In this document: in pieces, positions 25,501 to 32,898 of the stretch
Numbering within the stretch: position 1 is the first letter of the stretch
How the letters are laid out: each line of letters starts with the position of its first letter
Source of the DNA: an uncultured Clostridia bacterium
Lineage (GTDB): Bacteria; Bacillota; Clostridia; Christensenellales; Borkfalkiaceae
Direction: 5' to 3'
DNA length: 64,000 bases
Assembly (NCBI GenBank): GCA_947629575.1
Contig: CANREF010000001.1
Location: forward strand, 62,001 to 126,000
The notes under the pieces: generated by a model
Seen by the model: the letters and a program-made list of their open reading frames with translations, nothing else
The model's database searches: none
What the model was told of the DNA's origin: nothing
Program-made: the position numbers and the translations under genes

Positions 25501-28085
25501 CAGTCCCCTTGGCGGCGAATTTCCTCGACCGTAGCGGACGGGTCGTCTTCCGCCGCAGGGCGGAATATCTCACGCCGCTGTACCGTCTGCACGATCTGTG
25601 CAGGGAGACCTTCCTCGATTTCCGTCCCGACGCCTTCAACGGGATGTGTATCCGCGCGCAGAGCGGCTACACCGCGCCCGTACTCGAGGGCTTTTTGCGG
25701 GCGGCGGAGGCGTTTTCGCAGGCGCGCACCGAATTTCTCGCCGTCACGAACGCCAAGAGGGAACGCTTTGCGCAGGAGGACGTTCTCGACGACTATTCCG
25801 CCAAGGCGAGCGCCCTCATCGACAACATCGACCTGCTCGCGAATTGGTGTATGTATCGCAAAACGGGCGAACGGCTCAAGGAATTGGGCTGCAGTTTTGT
25901 GACGGACGCCCTCGAGAGCGGCAAGCTCACGGGGGAGAACGTGCTCGCGGGCTTTGAAAAGAACGTCTATAAAAACTTCCTCGAGATCAATCTTCCCTCC
26001 GACCCCGAACTTTCGCGGCTCACGGCGGGCACGCTCGAGGACACGGTGGAAAAATTCCGCGCCGCCACGGAGGAATTCACCCGTCTCACGCGGGAGAAGA
26101 TCAGGCTCGACCTCATCTCCCGCCTTCCCGAACCGGACGGGGAGGGAAGCCTCGCGGTGGAGACGGCCGCCCTGAAAAGGCTCTCCAAGAGCAATTTGCG
26201 GGGAATGGGGCTGAGGGGGCTGTTCGCGGAGATCCCCGAACTTTTGGGTCGGCTCGCGCCCTGTCTGCTCATGAGCCCCTCCACAGCGGCGCAATATCTG
26301 CAGCCGCAGGCAGATCTATACGATCTCGTCATCTTCGACGAGGCGTCCCAAATGACCACGGCGGAGGCGGTGGGGTGCATCGCCCGCGCCAAGTCTGCCA
26401 TCGTCGTCGGCGATCCCCGCCAGCTCCCCCCGACTTCCTTCTTCCGCGCCGATCATGTGGATGAAGACAATCTCGAAAACGAAGATCTCGAGAGCATTCT
26501 CGACGACTGTCTTGCCCTCGGAATGCCCGAACGTCATCTCCTCTGGCACTACAGGAGCAAACACGAGAGCCTCATTGCCTTTTCCAACGGCATGTATTAC
26601 GACAACATGCTCTGCACCTTCCCTTCGCCCGATTCCCTCAAGAGCCGCGTCAGGCTCGTGCAGGTGGAGGGGAGCTACGACCGCGGCTTTACCAAGCGGA
26701 ACAAGAGGGAGGCGGAGGCGCTCGTGGGCGAGGTCGTCCGCCGTCTCAAAGACCCCGTCTTGTCCCGTTCGAGCATCGGGGTCGTCACCTTCTCGGGTGC
26801 GCAGCAGAGCTTCGTGGAAAGGCTGCTCTCGCAGGAATTGGCAAAGCAGAAGCTCGAGAGCGTCGCCTATGACCGCGACGAACCTCTGTTCGTCAAGAAT
26901 CTGGAGAACGTGCAGGGGGACGAGAGGGACGTCGTTCTGTTCTCGGTGTGTTACGGACCCGACCCGTCGGGGCGGATCTCCCTCAATTTCGGCCCTCTCA
27001 ATCAGGCGGGCGGTTGGCGGCGGCTGAACGTCGCCGTCTCCCGCGCAAGGGAGGAGATGATCGTCTTTTCCACGATGACCGCGGGCATGATCGACCTTTC
27101 CAAGACCTCTTCCAAGGGCGTTGCGGGGCTCAAGGCCTTCCTCGATTACGCGGAACGGGGCAAACTTCCCGTCCGCTCGGGCGCGGTCAAGGAGGGCGTG
27201 GGCATCGGCAGGTATCTTGCCGCCGAACTCAAGGGCTACGGCTACGATTGCCGCGTGGACGTCGGCGCTTCCGACTTCAAGATCGACGTTGCCGTTGTCG
27301 ATCCCGCCGACCCGCAGGAATTCCTGCTCGCGATCCTCTTCGACGGCACGGACAAATTTTCGGTCAAAGACAGGAACGTATTGCAGATACAGACCCTCAA
27401 ACGGGCGAATTGGAACGTTGCGCGCGTCAACTGCGTCAATTATTACAACAATCCGAAGCGGGAAGTCAAGCGGATCAAGGATATGCTCGACAAGCTCACG
27501 GGCGCAGAGAAGAAGAGCGGCGCTTCCCTCGCGCGGTATGCACGGGTCTATCGCGCCGTCAAGACGGAGGGCGCGGAGATCTCCGCCTTCGTCACCTGCG
27601 GGGAGAACGACGGGGCGATCGCGGCGCGGCTCAAGGAGATCGTTGCCGCCGAAGAGCCCATTTCCCGCAATTTCCTGAAGACCCGCTGTCTCGCTACCTT
27701 CGGCATCCTCAAGTCGGGAGCGCGCGTACTCGCAAAGCTCGATTTCCTCATCGACGGCTGTAAATTCCGCATGGAACGGGTAGGCGGGACGGAGTACTTC
27801 TACAAGAACGACCGCGCGCTGCGGATCGGGCGCTTCCGCACCGACGAGAGCGGACTGCGCAGGGCGGCGGAAGACTTCACCCCCTTCGAGACGGTCTCCC
27901 TCATCAAGGCGCTCCTCGAGGAGCGCGTGAGCGTCTATCTCGACGAACTCGGTCTGCTCGTCTGCAGTCTTTATAAAGTGCGCCCGAGCGAGCGGTTCAA
28001 CGGCTTTATCCGCGAATGCGTCGCATTCGGGGAGCAGAAGGGAATTCTCGTGCGCTCCGTTTCCGACCGCATTTCGCTTGCATAA
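22506..28085 (+). CDS. Giant DUF4011 - SF1 helicase - Vsr-like - DUF3320 protein
   Basis: An 1859-residue cytoplasmic protein, the largest in the window. Order: an N-terminal beta-rich region (1-350), DUF4011 (RRLLDLSARNTLLVFAGKNA, about 365), a superfamily 1 helicase with Walker A GPPGTGKSQTI (about 661) and Walker B VIFDEASQMTTAEA (about 1275), a long helical insert between them, helicase motif V/VI segments (NVQGDERDVVLFS, RRLNVAVSRAREEM), a Vsr/MTES_1575-like domain (about 1560-1660) and DUF3320 (about 1700-1850). Proteins of this layout occur in defence islands and the DUF4011-helicase-Vsr type has been linked to phage resistance. The nuclease motif is altered: where relatives have IECDG this one has ILFDG. 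GGTGGAG precedes the ATG. comEC follows after 12 bases. Confidence 0.85.
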   Translation: MAGRTKLKNSIREKISLAVVPPKYVGYLDCVLRTPITFRVTNGCEEELALRLVLQDGKGLFIPYENRFSAPFEKTVEVSAEGILSPLFLADLEEPTPVTAEAILLSEGGEVGRAQAEIVCLPFDYWEGLSGNAERLACFVRPRLAECSRTLEDAGKRLKKWSETAEIYGYAGADKNTIRLTLAALFASVKAKDPEREEGALSSPVRAFSPVFPKERKTTPLALALHVAACLEQAQLDPVIAVGKGGVGVGTWLYESCFPDPVTDDCETVEKFISDGINNLAFFDAEDLFSARNLSFTLSGKHFAEKLKEGYFEYFIDIRRCRIAGMPVLPLKEKGLHGAELVGEAEMSFDSAPAPLPALHKPEAEKQTRNKIWERRLLDLSARNTLLVFAGKNALHLRAGDPDALLRGLLDGEEYKLSDAPTQPLFGVKMSSAQRELCELERKSGLVRAYAQGEELSETARLLQRKNREADEESGAKLLYLAFGFLRYVSKEDGAPRYAPLVLLPVDLVRAKGNEDFSLRAAEREYFVNATLLELLKQEFNIDILGLGGDVSALKATEICAMVLAEVAGMKGWTVINEVYLAAFSFRRYLMWRDLHAHFDDLKSNALFKALLKGRAERAPLPAFKEEDEGDPAGTLTPLPADSSQYAAIALSRTGASFVLHGPPGTGKSQTITNIIANALEDGKRVLFIAEKKAALDVVKKRLDAIGIGEFCLELHSDKADKNSCVKRLEDTAALAGGEHTGDFNRCAEEIGSLRGELLRPMRALHKKRRLGISVYQAILLYLKNKDAPDVMDIESGFYDTLSERKLADCKMRILSAAAAAKECGGVFRSPFENVNLTEYSSDLRDKLYCASEVLLAEIRHLRAFLGLFLEFYRQKISTLTPKKLENLCTVIKNLNSGLYSAYFSGVTEEQFTAFFNANRRLDELLVFYNRHFRVFVEPDQCGEIRRALENGDIRTSKAAVSAAKKLSRAALHPLTGEDTAKFLQVVVDICSCMEQISAVPLAANFLDRSGRVVFRRRAEYLTPLYRLHDLCRETFLDFRPDAFNGMCIRAQSGYTAPVLEGFLRAAEAFSQARTEFLAVTNAKRERFAQEDVLDDYSAKASALIDNIDLLANWCMYRKTGERLKELGCSFVTDALESGKLTGENVLAGFEKNVYKNFLEINLPSDPELSRLTAGTLEDTVEKFRAATEEFTRLTREKIRLDLISRLPEPDGEGSLAVETAALKRLSKSNLRGMGLRGLFAEIPELLGRLAPCLLMSPSTAAQYLQPQADLYDLVIFDEASQMTTAEAVGCIARAKSAIVVGDPRQLPPTSFFRADHVDEDNLENEDLESILDDCLALGMPERHLLWHYRSKHESLIAFSNGMYYDNMLCTFPSPDSLKSRVRLVQVEGSYDRGFTKRNKREAEALVGEVVRRLKDPVLSRSSIGVVTFSGAQQSFVERLLSQELAKQKLESVAYDRDEPLFVKNLENVQGDERDVVLFSVCYGPDPSGRISLNFGPLNQAGGWRRLNVAVSRAREEMIVFSTMTAGMIDLSKTSSKGVAGLKAFLDYAERGKLPVRSGAVKEGVGIGRYLAAELKGYGYDCRVDVGASDFKIDVAVVDPADPQEFLLAILFDGTDKFSVKDRNVLQIQTLKRANWNVARVNCVNYYNNPKREVKRIKDMLDKLTGAEKKSGASLARYARVYRAVKTEGAEISAFVTCGENDGAIAARLKEIVAAEEPISRNFLKTRCLATFGILKSGARVLAKLDFLIDGCKFRMERVGGTEYFYKNDRALRIGRFRTDESGLRRAAEDFTPFETVSLIKALLEERVSVYLDELGLLVCSLYKVRPSERFNGFIRECVAFGEQKGILVRSVSDRISLA

Positions 28086-28097
28086 CGAGGAAATGAA

Positions 28098-30050
28098 ATG
28101 GACGGCGAAAGAAGAAAAACGCGCGTCAATTTTCGCATCCTGCTCTTTTGCGCGTTGGGGATCGCCTTCGGCATCTTTCTCTATGGGAAGATCCGCTTCG
28201 GCGGGCTGCTCCCCTCCGATTTTCTCTTTCCCGCCCTCTTTGCGGGCTTTGCCCTCATTCCCTTCTCATGGAAGCGGCTCTGCGCCGTTTTGCTTACCGT
28301 TCTCTGTTTTGCGGGCTTCGGCGTCCTCTCCATTCATCTCTACACCGAGCGGTTCGACGCCACGTTGCCCGCGGGGGAATACCGCCTGTCGGGGACGGTC
28401 GTCTCCGTCTCCCGCCACCGCGGCTATTCGGTCATCGTGCTCGACGATTTGGCGGCGGACGGCGGGGAGATCGGCGGGAAGTGCACCATTCTCCTTCCGG
28501 ACACCTCTCTCCGCCCCGCGGATATCATCCTTTTCGACGCGGAACTCGAGGGCGTCGATCCCGACAAGATCTCCTTTGACGGATATACGCAGAATTTATT
28601 CTCCAAGGACATCCGCTATAAGGGGACGGGCGGCGGGATCGAACTCATAAGGCGGTCGAAAGATCCCTTCCTTCGGCTGAACGGCGCTCTCTTCGACTGC
28701 CTCCATTCCCACCTCGAGACGGACGAGGCGGACGTCGCGTATGCGCTGCTCACGGGCAATTCGGGCGGCATGGACGAAGACTTGGGAGACGTTGCGCGGC
28801 GGGGCGGGATCGCCCACATCTTTGCGGTGAGCGGACTGCATATCGGAATTCTCTACGGCGCGGTGTATGCCGTCTGCGGTTTTCTCAAGAAATATCGCTT
28901 TCTCCCCGCGCTCGGCATCGCCCTCTTATACGCGGGCGTATGCGGATTTACCGTATCCGCACTGCGCGCCGTGCTCATGTGCGGGGCTATCGGCACCGTG
29001 CGCGCCTTGGGCAGGAAGCATGACTTTTTGAACGCGATCTCCCTTGCGGCGATCCCCATTCTGCTGTTTCTCCCCGGGCAATGGTATTCGGCGGGAATGA
29101 AGCTCTCCTTCGGAGCATGTCTCGGGCTCGCCCTCTTCGGGGGCGATCTCACCCGATTGTTCACCCGTATGCGAATTCCGCGTATCCTGCGCGAATACCT
29201 TGCGGCAAATCTTGCCGTGCAGCTCTTCACCTTTCCCATTCTGATGGAAGCCTTCGGGTTTGTTTCGGTTTGGGGAACGCTCTGCAATTTCTTTCTCATC
29301 CCCCTCCTTCCCGTGCTCTTTTTGGGAACGCTCGCGTTTTCTCTTTTGTCCCTCGTCATCCCGCCCGCGGCGGGGATCTTCATGCTCTTTCCCGAAGGGA
29401 TGTTTTCCGCCTTCGTCTATCTCATTTCCCTCACCGATCTCTCCCTCGTTCTCTCGGGATTTGCGCTCGGGACGGGCGGAACGCTCTATCTTATCGGGAC
29501 GGTCGCCCTCTCTTCCCGCTTCCGTCTCCATCCAAAGTCCCGCGGCATTGCCGCCTCGGCGCTTGCAGTGCTCTTCGTCCTCATCGTTACATTCGGGAAC
29601 GTCGTCGTTTCTGGAGCACGTATCGACGTATTTTCTCTCGACGGGGAATCGCTCGCCCTCGTGCGGACGGGCGGGGAGAGCGTGCTCGTCATCGACGGCG
29701 ACGTCGATGTGAGAGACTGCGAGGACTTCCTGCGCCGCACCTTTGGCGGCAGGTTGGACGCCGTAGTCGTGCTCTCCGAGGAAGAGCTTGCGGGGATCAA
29801 CGTGGCATGTTTTCTCAATACGGATACCGTTCGCCACCGCGACGAGATCGAGACGGGGCTTCAAAACACCGAAGTCCGCTTCGGCGAGATCTTCTCGGTC
29901 GGCGCTCTCTCCTTCCGCTATGAGAACAGGGAAAAGCTCACCCTTCTCTTCGACGGGCGGACGGTGGAATTCGACTTCGGGCATCCGCCCGCACTGGGAG
30001 CCGATCTGTTTATCGGCGGCGCGGACGGGAAATACCGCTATTATCTGTGA
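28098..30050 (+). CDS. comEC: ComEC/Rec2-family DNA uptake channel protein
   Basis: A 650-residue polytopic membrane protein. The N terminus has two or three membrane segments and a DUF4131-type soluble part (residues 90-190); the Competence core begins near residue 235 with GIAHIFAVSGLHIGILYG, the family signature, and has about eight further membrane segments. The C terminus (about 515-650) aligns in place with the metallo-beta-lactamase domain but lacks an HxHxDH motif, so it is probably non-catalytic. ComEC carries single-stranded DNA across the membrane in transformation; no other com gene is in the window. GAGGAAATGAA precedes the ATG. holA follows, a common clostridial order. Confidence 0.87.
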   Translation: MDGERRKTRVNFRILLFCALGIAFGIFLYGKIRFGGLLPSDFLFPALFAGFALIPFSWKRLCAVLLTVLCFAGFGVLSIHLYTERFDATLPAGEYRLSGTVVSVSRHRGYSVIVLDDLAADGGEIGGKCTILLPDTSLRPADIILFDAELEGVDPDKISFDGYTQNLFSKDIRYKGTGGGIELIRRSKDPFLRLNGALFDCLHSHLETDEADVAYALLTGNSGGMDEDLGDVARRGGIAHIFAVSGLHIGILYGAVYAVCGFLKKYRFLPALGIALLYAGVCGFTVSALRAVLMCGAIGTVRALGRKHDFLNAISLAAIPILLFLPGQWYSAGMKLSFGACLGLALFGGDLTRLFTRMRIPRILREYLAANLAVQLFTFPILMEAFGFVSVWGTLCNFFLIPLLPVLFLGTLAFSLLSLVIPPAAGIFMLFPEGMFSAFVYLISLTDLSLVLSGFALGTGGTLYLIGTVALSSRFRLHPKSRGIAASALAVLFVLIVTFGNVVVSGARIDVFSLDGESLALVRTGGESVLVIDGDVDVRDCEDFLRRTFGGRLDAVVVLSEEELAGINVACFLNTDTVRHRDEIETGLQNTEVRFGEIFSVGALSFRYENREKLTLLFDGRTVEFDFGHPPALGADLFIGGADGKYRYYL

Positions 30051-30058
30051 GGCCGCTC

Positions 30059-31030
30059 ATGAAATTTACCGAACTTGCAAAGCAACTGAAGGAGAGCGTC
30101 GCGCCCTTCTACCTCGTCGAGGGGGAGGAGGGCTATTTCCGCGACCATGCCGTAAGGAGCATCCGTTCGGCGTGCAACATCTCGCAGCCCCTGTTCAACG
30201 ACGTCCGCCTCGAAGGGGAGGATGTGAAGGGGACTTCTCTTGCGAGCAAGCTCTATGCCCTCCCTCTCTTCGATGAAAAACGGCTCGTGCGGGTGTACGA
30301 TTTCTATCCCACCGAGCGCGAATGGGAAAACGATCTCAAACCGTATGCGGAATCGCCCTGTCCCACGACGGTGCTCGTCATTGTCAACGCCGGGAAGAAG
30401 GGCGGAGTGGACCTCAGGCGCAAGAAGGGGGTCGTCTATGTGGACTGTTCGCGGGAAGACAGGGAAATGCTCTCCCGCTGGCTCTTCAATCTCATGCGGA
30501 AGGAGGGCTTGAATGCGGATACGGAGAGCGTGGAGCGCATGGTGGACTACTGCGGACAGGACGCGGCGAGGCTGAAACAGGAGACGGACAAACTGAAATT
30601 CCTCCTCGGCGAGGGGGGGAAGGTCACTCCCGCCGTCGTGGAGGAGAATGTCGCCAAAGACGTCGAATACAAGCTGTACGAGCTCACGCAGGCGGCGTCG
30701 GGGCGCAACTTTACGCGCTTTTCGGAGATACTCGACGACCTTCTCGTGAAGGGCTTCGACGAGAACGCCGTGCTCTCCTCCCTCGTCTCCCATTTCAAAA
30801 GTCTCACGGAGATCTCCCGCATGAAGGGCTCGGACGAAGAGATCGGCAAGGTCATCGGGATGCATCCCTACGGCGTAAAGCGGAGCAGGGAGACGGTGAG
30901 GCGGATGGGCGCGGAACGGGCGGAGGAACTCTATCAAAGTCTCTATCGTTTGCTCGCGGGAATGCGCGGGGGGCTCTACCTCAAAACGGGGGCGCTGAAT
31001 GCGGCGATCGCGAAAATCTTCTTCGGATAG
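30059..31030 (+). CDS. holA: DNA polymerase III subunit delta
   Basis: A 323-residue clamp-loader delta subunit, which opens the sliding clamp. Features are the N-terminal AAA-like fold with FYLVEGEEGYFRDHAVRSI, the middle DRKMLSRW-like region (SREDREMLSRWLFNLMRK), KQETDKLKFLLGEGGKVTPAVVEENV, and the C-terminal collar domain (GVKRSRETVRRM, LYQSLYRLLAGMRGGLYLKTGALNAAIAKIFFG). ATG 30059 is preferred; a GTG at 30047 overlapping the comEC stop is possible. It ends 55 bases before the next promoter region. Confidence 0.92.
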   Translation: MKFTELAKQLKESVAPFYLVEGEEGYFRDHAVRSIRSACNISQPLFNDVRLEGEDVKGTSLASKLYALPLFDEKRLVRVYDFYPTEREWENDLKPYAESPCPTTVLVIVNAGKKGGVDLRRKKGVVYVDCSREDREMLSRWLFNLMRKEGLNADTESVERMVDYCGQDAARLKQETDKLKFLLGEGGKVTPAVVEENVAKDVEYKLYELTQAASGRNFTRFSEILDDLLVKGFDENAVLSSLVSHFKSLTEISRMKGSDEEIGKVIGMHPYGVKRSRETVRRMGAERAEELYQSLYRLLAGMRGGLYLKTGALNAAIAKIFFG

Positions 31031-31060
31031 AGAAAAATGCGCCAAACCGCCCAAAATACT

Positions 31061-31089
31061 TTGCATTTTTTCTTCCGAGCGGATATAAT
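31061..31089 (+). promoter_or_regulatory. Promoter of the cdaA operon
   Basis: TTGCAT (31061-31066), 17 bases, TATAAT (31084-31089). A possible weak hairpin (GAAAAATGC with GCATTTTTTC, 31032-31072) overlaps the -35 and may terminate the comEC-holA transcript. Confidence 0.8.
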
Positions 31090-31124
31090 AAAGGGGAAAT
31101 TGCCGCAAGCGCAAGGAGATCAAC

Positions 31125-31940
31125 ATGTGGCAGAACATTAAAGACGTCTTTCTTCATTTCGGCGAGAACTGGCTCGCCTATTTCGCAGAGGGGATACTCT
31201 TGTTCCTTCTCATCTACTTTGTGTTCCGCATCCTCAAAGAGAACAATGCGAAACAGCTCATCATCGTATATGTCGTGCTCGTGCTGGCAACGGGCGCTAT
31301 CTGCCTCTGTGCGAAGGAGCTCGACCATACCTTCTTCTTGGTGGCGTTTTTGATCATCAACCTCTTCTTCCTGCTTTTGTTCAGTCAGGAGATCAAGCGC
31401 TCTATCTGGACGGGCAAGCGGGGAGGGGAGACCAAGAACGAGACGACCTCCCGTTCCGCCGTCACGGCGCGCGCCGAGGAATACATCTCTTCCATCGTCC
31501 GCGCCGTCCAAAACCTCTCCAAGAACAATACGGGCGCGCTCATCGTGCTCTCCAACGGAAACCTTCCCAAGGACATCATGGACAGCGGCGTGAAACTCGG
31601 CGCCTGCATCTCCAACCAGCTCATCGAGGGGATCTTCATCAACAAAGCGCCCCTTCACGACGGCGCTATGATCATCTACGGCGACAAGATACAGGCCGCG
31701 GGCTGTTTCCTTCCCCTCACCCAAAGGGATTTCCCCAAGGACTACGGCACCCGCCACCGCGCGGGGATCGGCGTCACCGAGGTCGCGGACGTCTCCACTA
31801 TCATCGTCTCGGAGGAGACGGGCATCGTCTCTATCGCGAAACGAGGGGACATCACCCGCTATGCGGATTCCGAACTTTTGAAGAAATTCCTGCGCGAATA
31901 CTACTGGAAAGAATATAACAGGGAGGAAAAGAAGGCATGA
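31125..31940 (+). CDS. cdaA: Diadenylate cyclase CdaA (c-di-AMP synthase)
   Basis: A 271-residue membrane enzyme that makes c-di-AMP from two ATP. Three N-terminal membrane segments (about residues 15-36, 43-62, 67-87) are followed by a coiled coil and the DAC domain. The active-site motifs are intact: APLHDGAMIIYG (DGA, about 183) and GTRHRAGIGVTE (RHR, about 209), then SEETGIVSIAKRG. The length equals B. subtilis CdaA (about 273). In most Bacillota the next genes are cdaR and glmM; here the stop overlaps a 35-codon frame (ATGA) that resembles only the CdaR anchor. AAGGAG precedes the ATG. Confidence 0.95.
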   Translation: MWQNIKDVFLHFGENWLAYFAEGILLFLLIYFVFRILKENNAKQLIIVYVVLVLATGAICLCAKELDHTFFLVAFLIINLFFLLLFSQEIKRSIWTGKRGGETKNETTSRSAVTARAEEYISSIVRAVQNLSKNNTGALIVLSNGNLPKDIMDSGVKLGACISNQLIEGIFINKAPLHDGAMIIYGDKIQAAGCFLPLTQRDFPKDYGTRHRAGIGVTEVADVSTIIVSEETGIVSIAKRGDITRYADSELLKKFLREYYWKEYNREEKKA

Positions 31941-32044
31941 AATTCACCGAGATCCTGAAGAAGATATTCACCAAAAACATTCCTCTCAAACTCGCGGCGG
32001 CGGCGCTTGCGGCGGTCGCGGTCGTGCTCATCAACGCATTATGA
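31937..32044 (+). CDS. 35-residue micropeptide: CdaR (YbbR) membrane anchor without the extracytoplasmic domains
   Basis: The frame starts at ATG 31937, sharing ATGA with the cdaA stop, and ends at TGA 32044, sharing ATGA with the next gene. The product is a basic head (FTEILKKIFTKN) and one membrane helix (IPLKLAAAALAAVAVVLI). The order N-x-x-(x)-L/V-K-L/I then a hydrophobic run copies the start of CdaR, where B. subtilis has NNRWAVKIIALLFALLLYVAV. CdaR normally continues with several YbbR domains outside the cell and regulates CdaA. Those domains are wholly missing. Double overlap coupling argues that the frame is translated; whether it is a working regulator or a degraded remnant is unknown. 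Confidence 0.7.
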   Translation: MKFTEILKKIFTKNIPLKLAAAALAAVAVVLINAL

Positions 32045-32898
32045 AGAGCTGTTTGAGAATTCCGCGGCTCTTTTTGCCCGAAGAGGGCTTTGAAACTTGG
32101 TGCGCCGTTCCCGAAAAAGAGGGTTCGGAGGGCGCTGCGGGCTGTCTGTTCCGCGGGGGAAGCGCCGACGCGGAACTGCTCGCAAAACTGCGGGAGAACA
32201 TGTTTTCCGCCCTTACGGAGGGAACGATAAGCAGGCTTTACAGGGGGATGGTGCTCGTCAAGCGCACGTATGCCCTCGGCGTGAGGAAGGGACTGCTTGC
32301 GGCATGCGATCTCGAGGAATATGCCCCGCAGGGCAGCAAGACCGCCATGATCCGCGCAACGTCGGAGACAGATCCCGCTCTCGTTCAGGAGCTTGCGAAG
32401 GTGCGCGCCGCGTCGCCGCTCGAGATCCCGCATTCCGTCTTGTGCTATCGCGACAAGAAGGCAAAGATCTTGCGCGCGCTCGAAGAGGAAGAATTGGAAA
32501 AGCTGTACGATTTTTCGCCTCGGGCAGAGGAACGGCTCGAGGGTTTTTTCATTCCCGATTATATTTCCGCAGAGGTCATAGAGGACCTCTGCCGCTATGC
32601 CGACCCTTGTTTCGGCGTACTGGACGGAGATCACGCTCTCGCTGCGGCAAAGCTGCGCTGGGAGGAGCTGAAGAAGGAGATCTCCGAACGGGAAGCGCTC
32701 AATCACCCCGCACGGTTTTTTCTTGCGGAGTTCGTGGACCTCTTCGACCCCGCCGTCTCGGTGGAAAGGGAAGGCTGTCTCATGAAAAAGGAAGAACTGC
32801 TCTCCCTTTGGAAGACGGGAAAGCGGTTGCCCGCACATTCGCTGCGCCTTACGGCGCCCCGCTTCCCGATGGAGGCGAGGGAGATCTCCTATGATTAA
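32041..32898 (+). CDS. DUF1015-family protein, shortened
   Basis: A 285-residue relative of clostridial DUF1015 proteins (usually a little over 400 residues; ParB/SerK-like fold). Recognisable parts are the N terminus LRIPRLFLPEEGFETWCAV, the RTYALGVRKGLLAACDLEEY segment, MIRATSETD, SPLEIPHSVLCYRD, and LDGDHALAAAKLRWEELKKE followed by HPARFFLAEFVDLFDPAV. Relatives read GDGNHSLATAKA at the last site, so the Gly and Asn positions are changed, and about 120 residues after the HPARY region are missing. SerK from archaea is a free-serine kinase; bacterial DUF1015 genes often lie near serine genes. The start overlaps the micropeptide stop and its end overlaps the aspartokinase start by 8 bases. Confidence 0.8.
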   Translation: MKSCLRIPRLFLPEEGFETWCAVPEKEGSEGAAGCLFRGGSADAELLAKLRENMFSALTEGTISRLYRGMVLVKRTYALGVRKGLLAACDLEEYAPQGSKTAMIRATSETDPALVQELAKVRAASPLEIPHSVLCYRDKKAKILRALEEEELEKLYDFSPRAEERLEGFFIPDYISAEVIEDLCRYADPCFGVLDGDHALAAAKLRWEELKKEISEREALNHPARFFLAEFVDLFDPAVSVEREGCLMKKEELLSLWKTGKRLPAHSLRLTAPRFPMEAREISYD

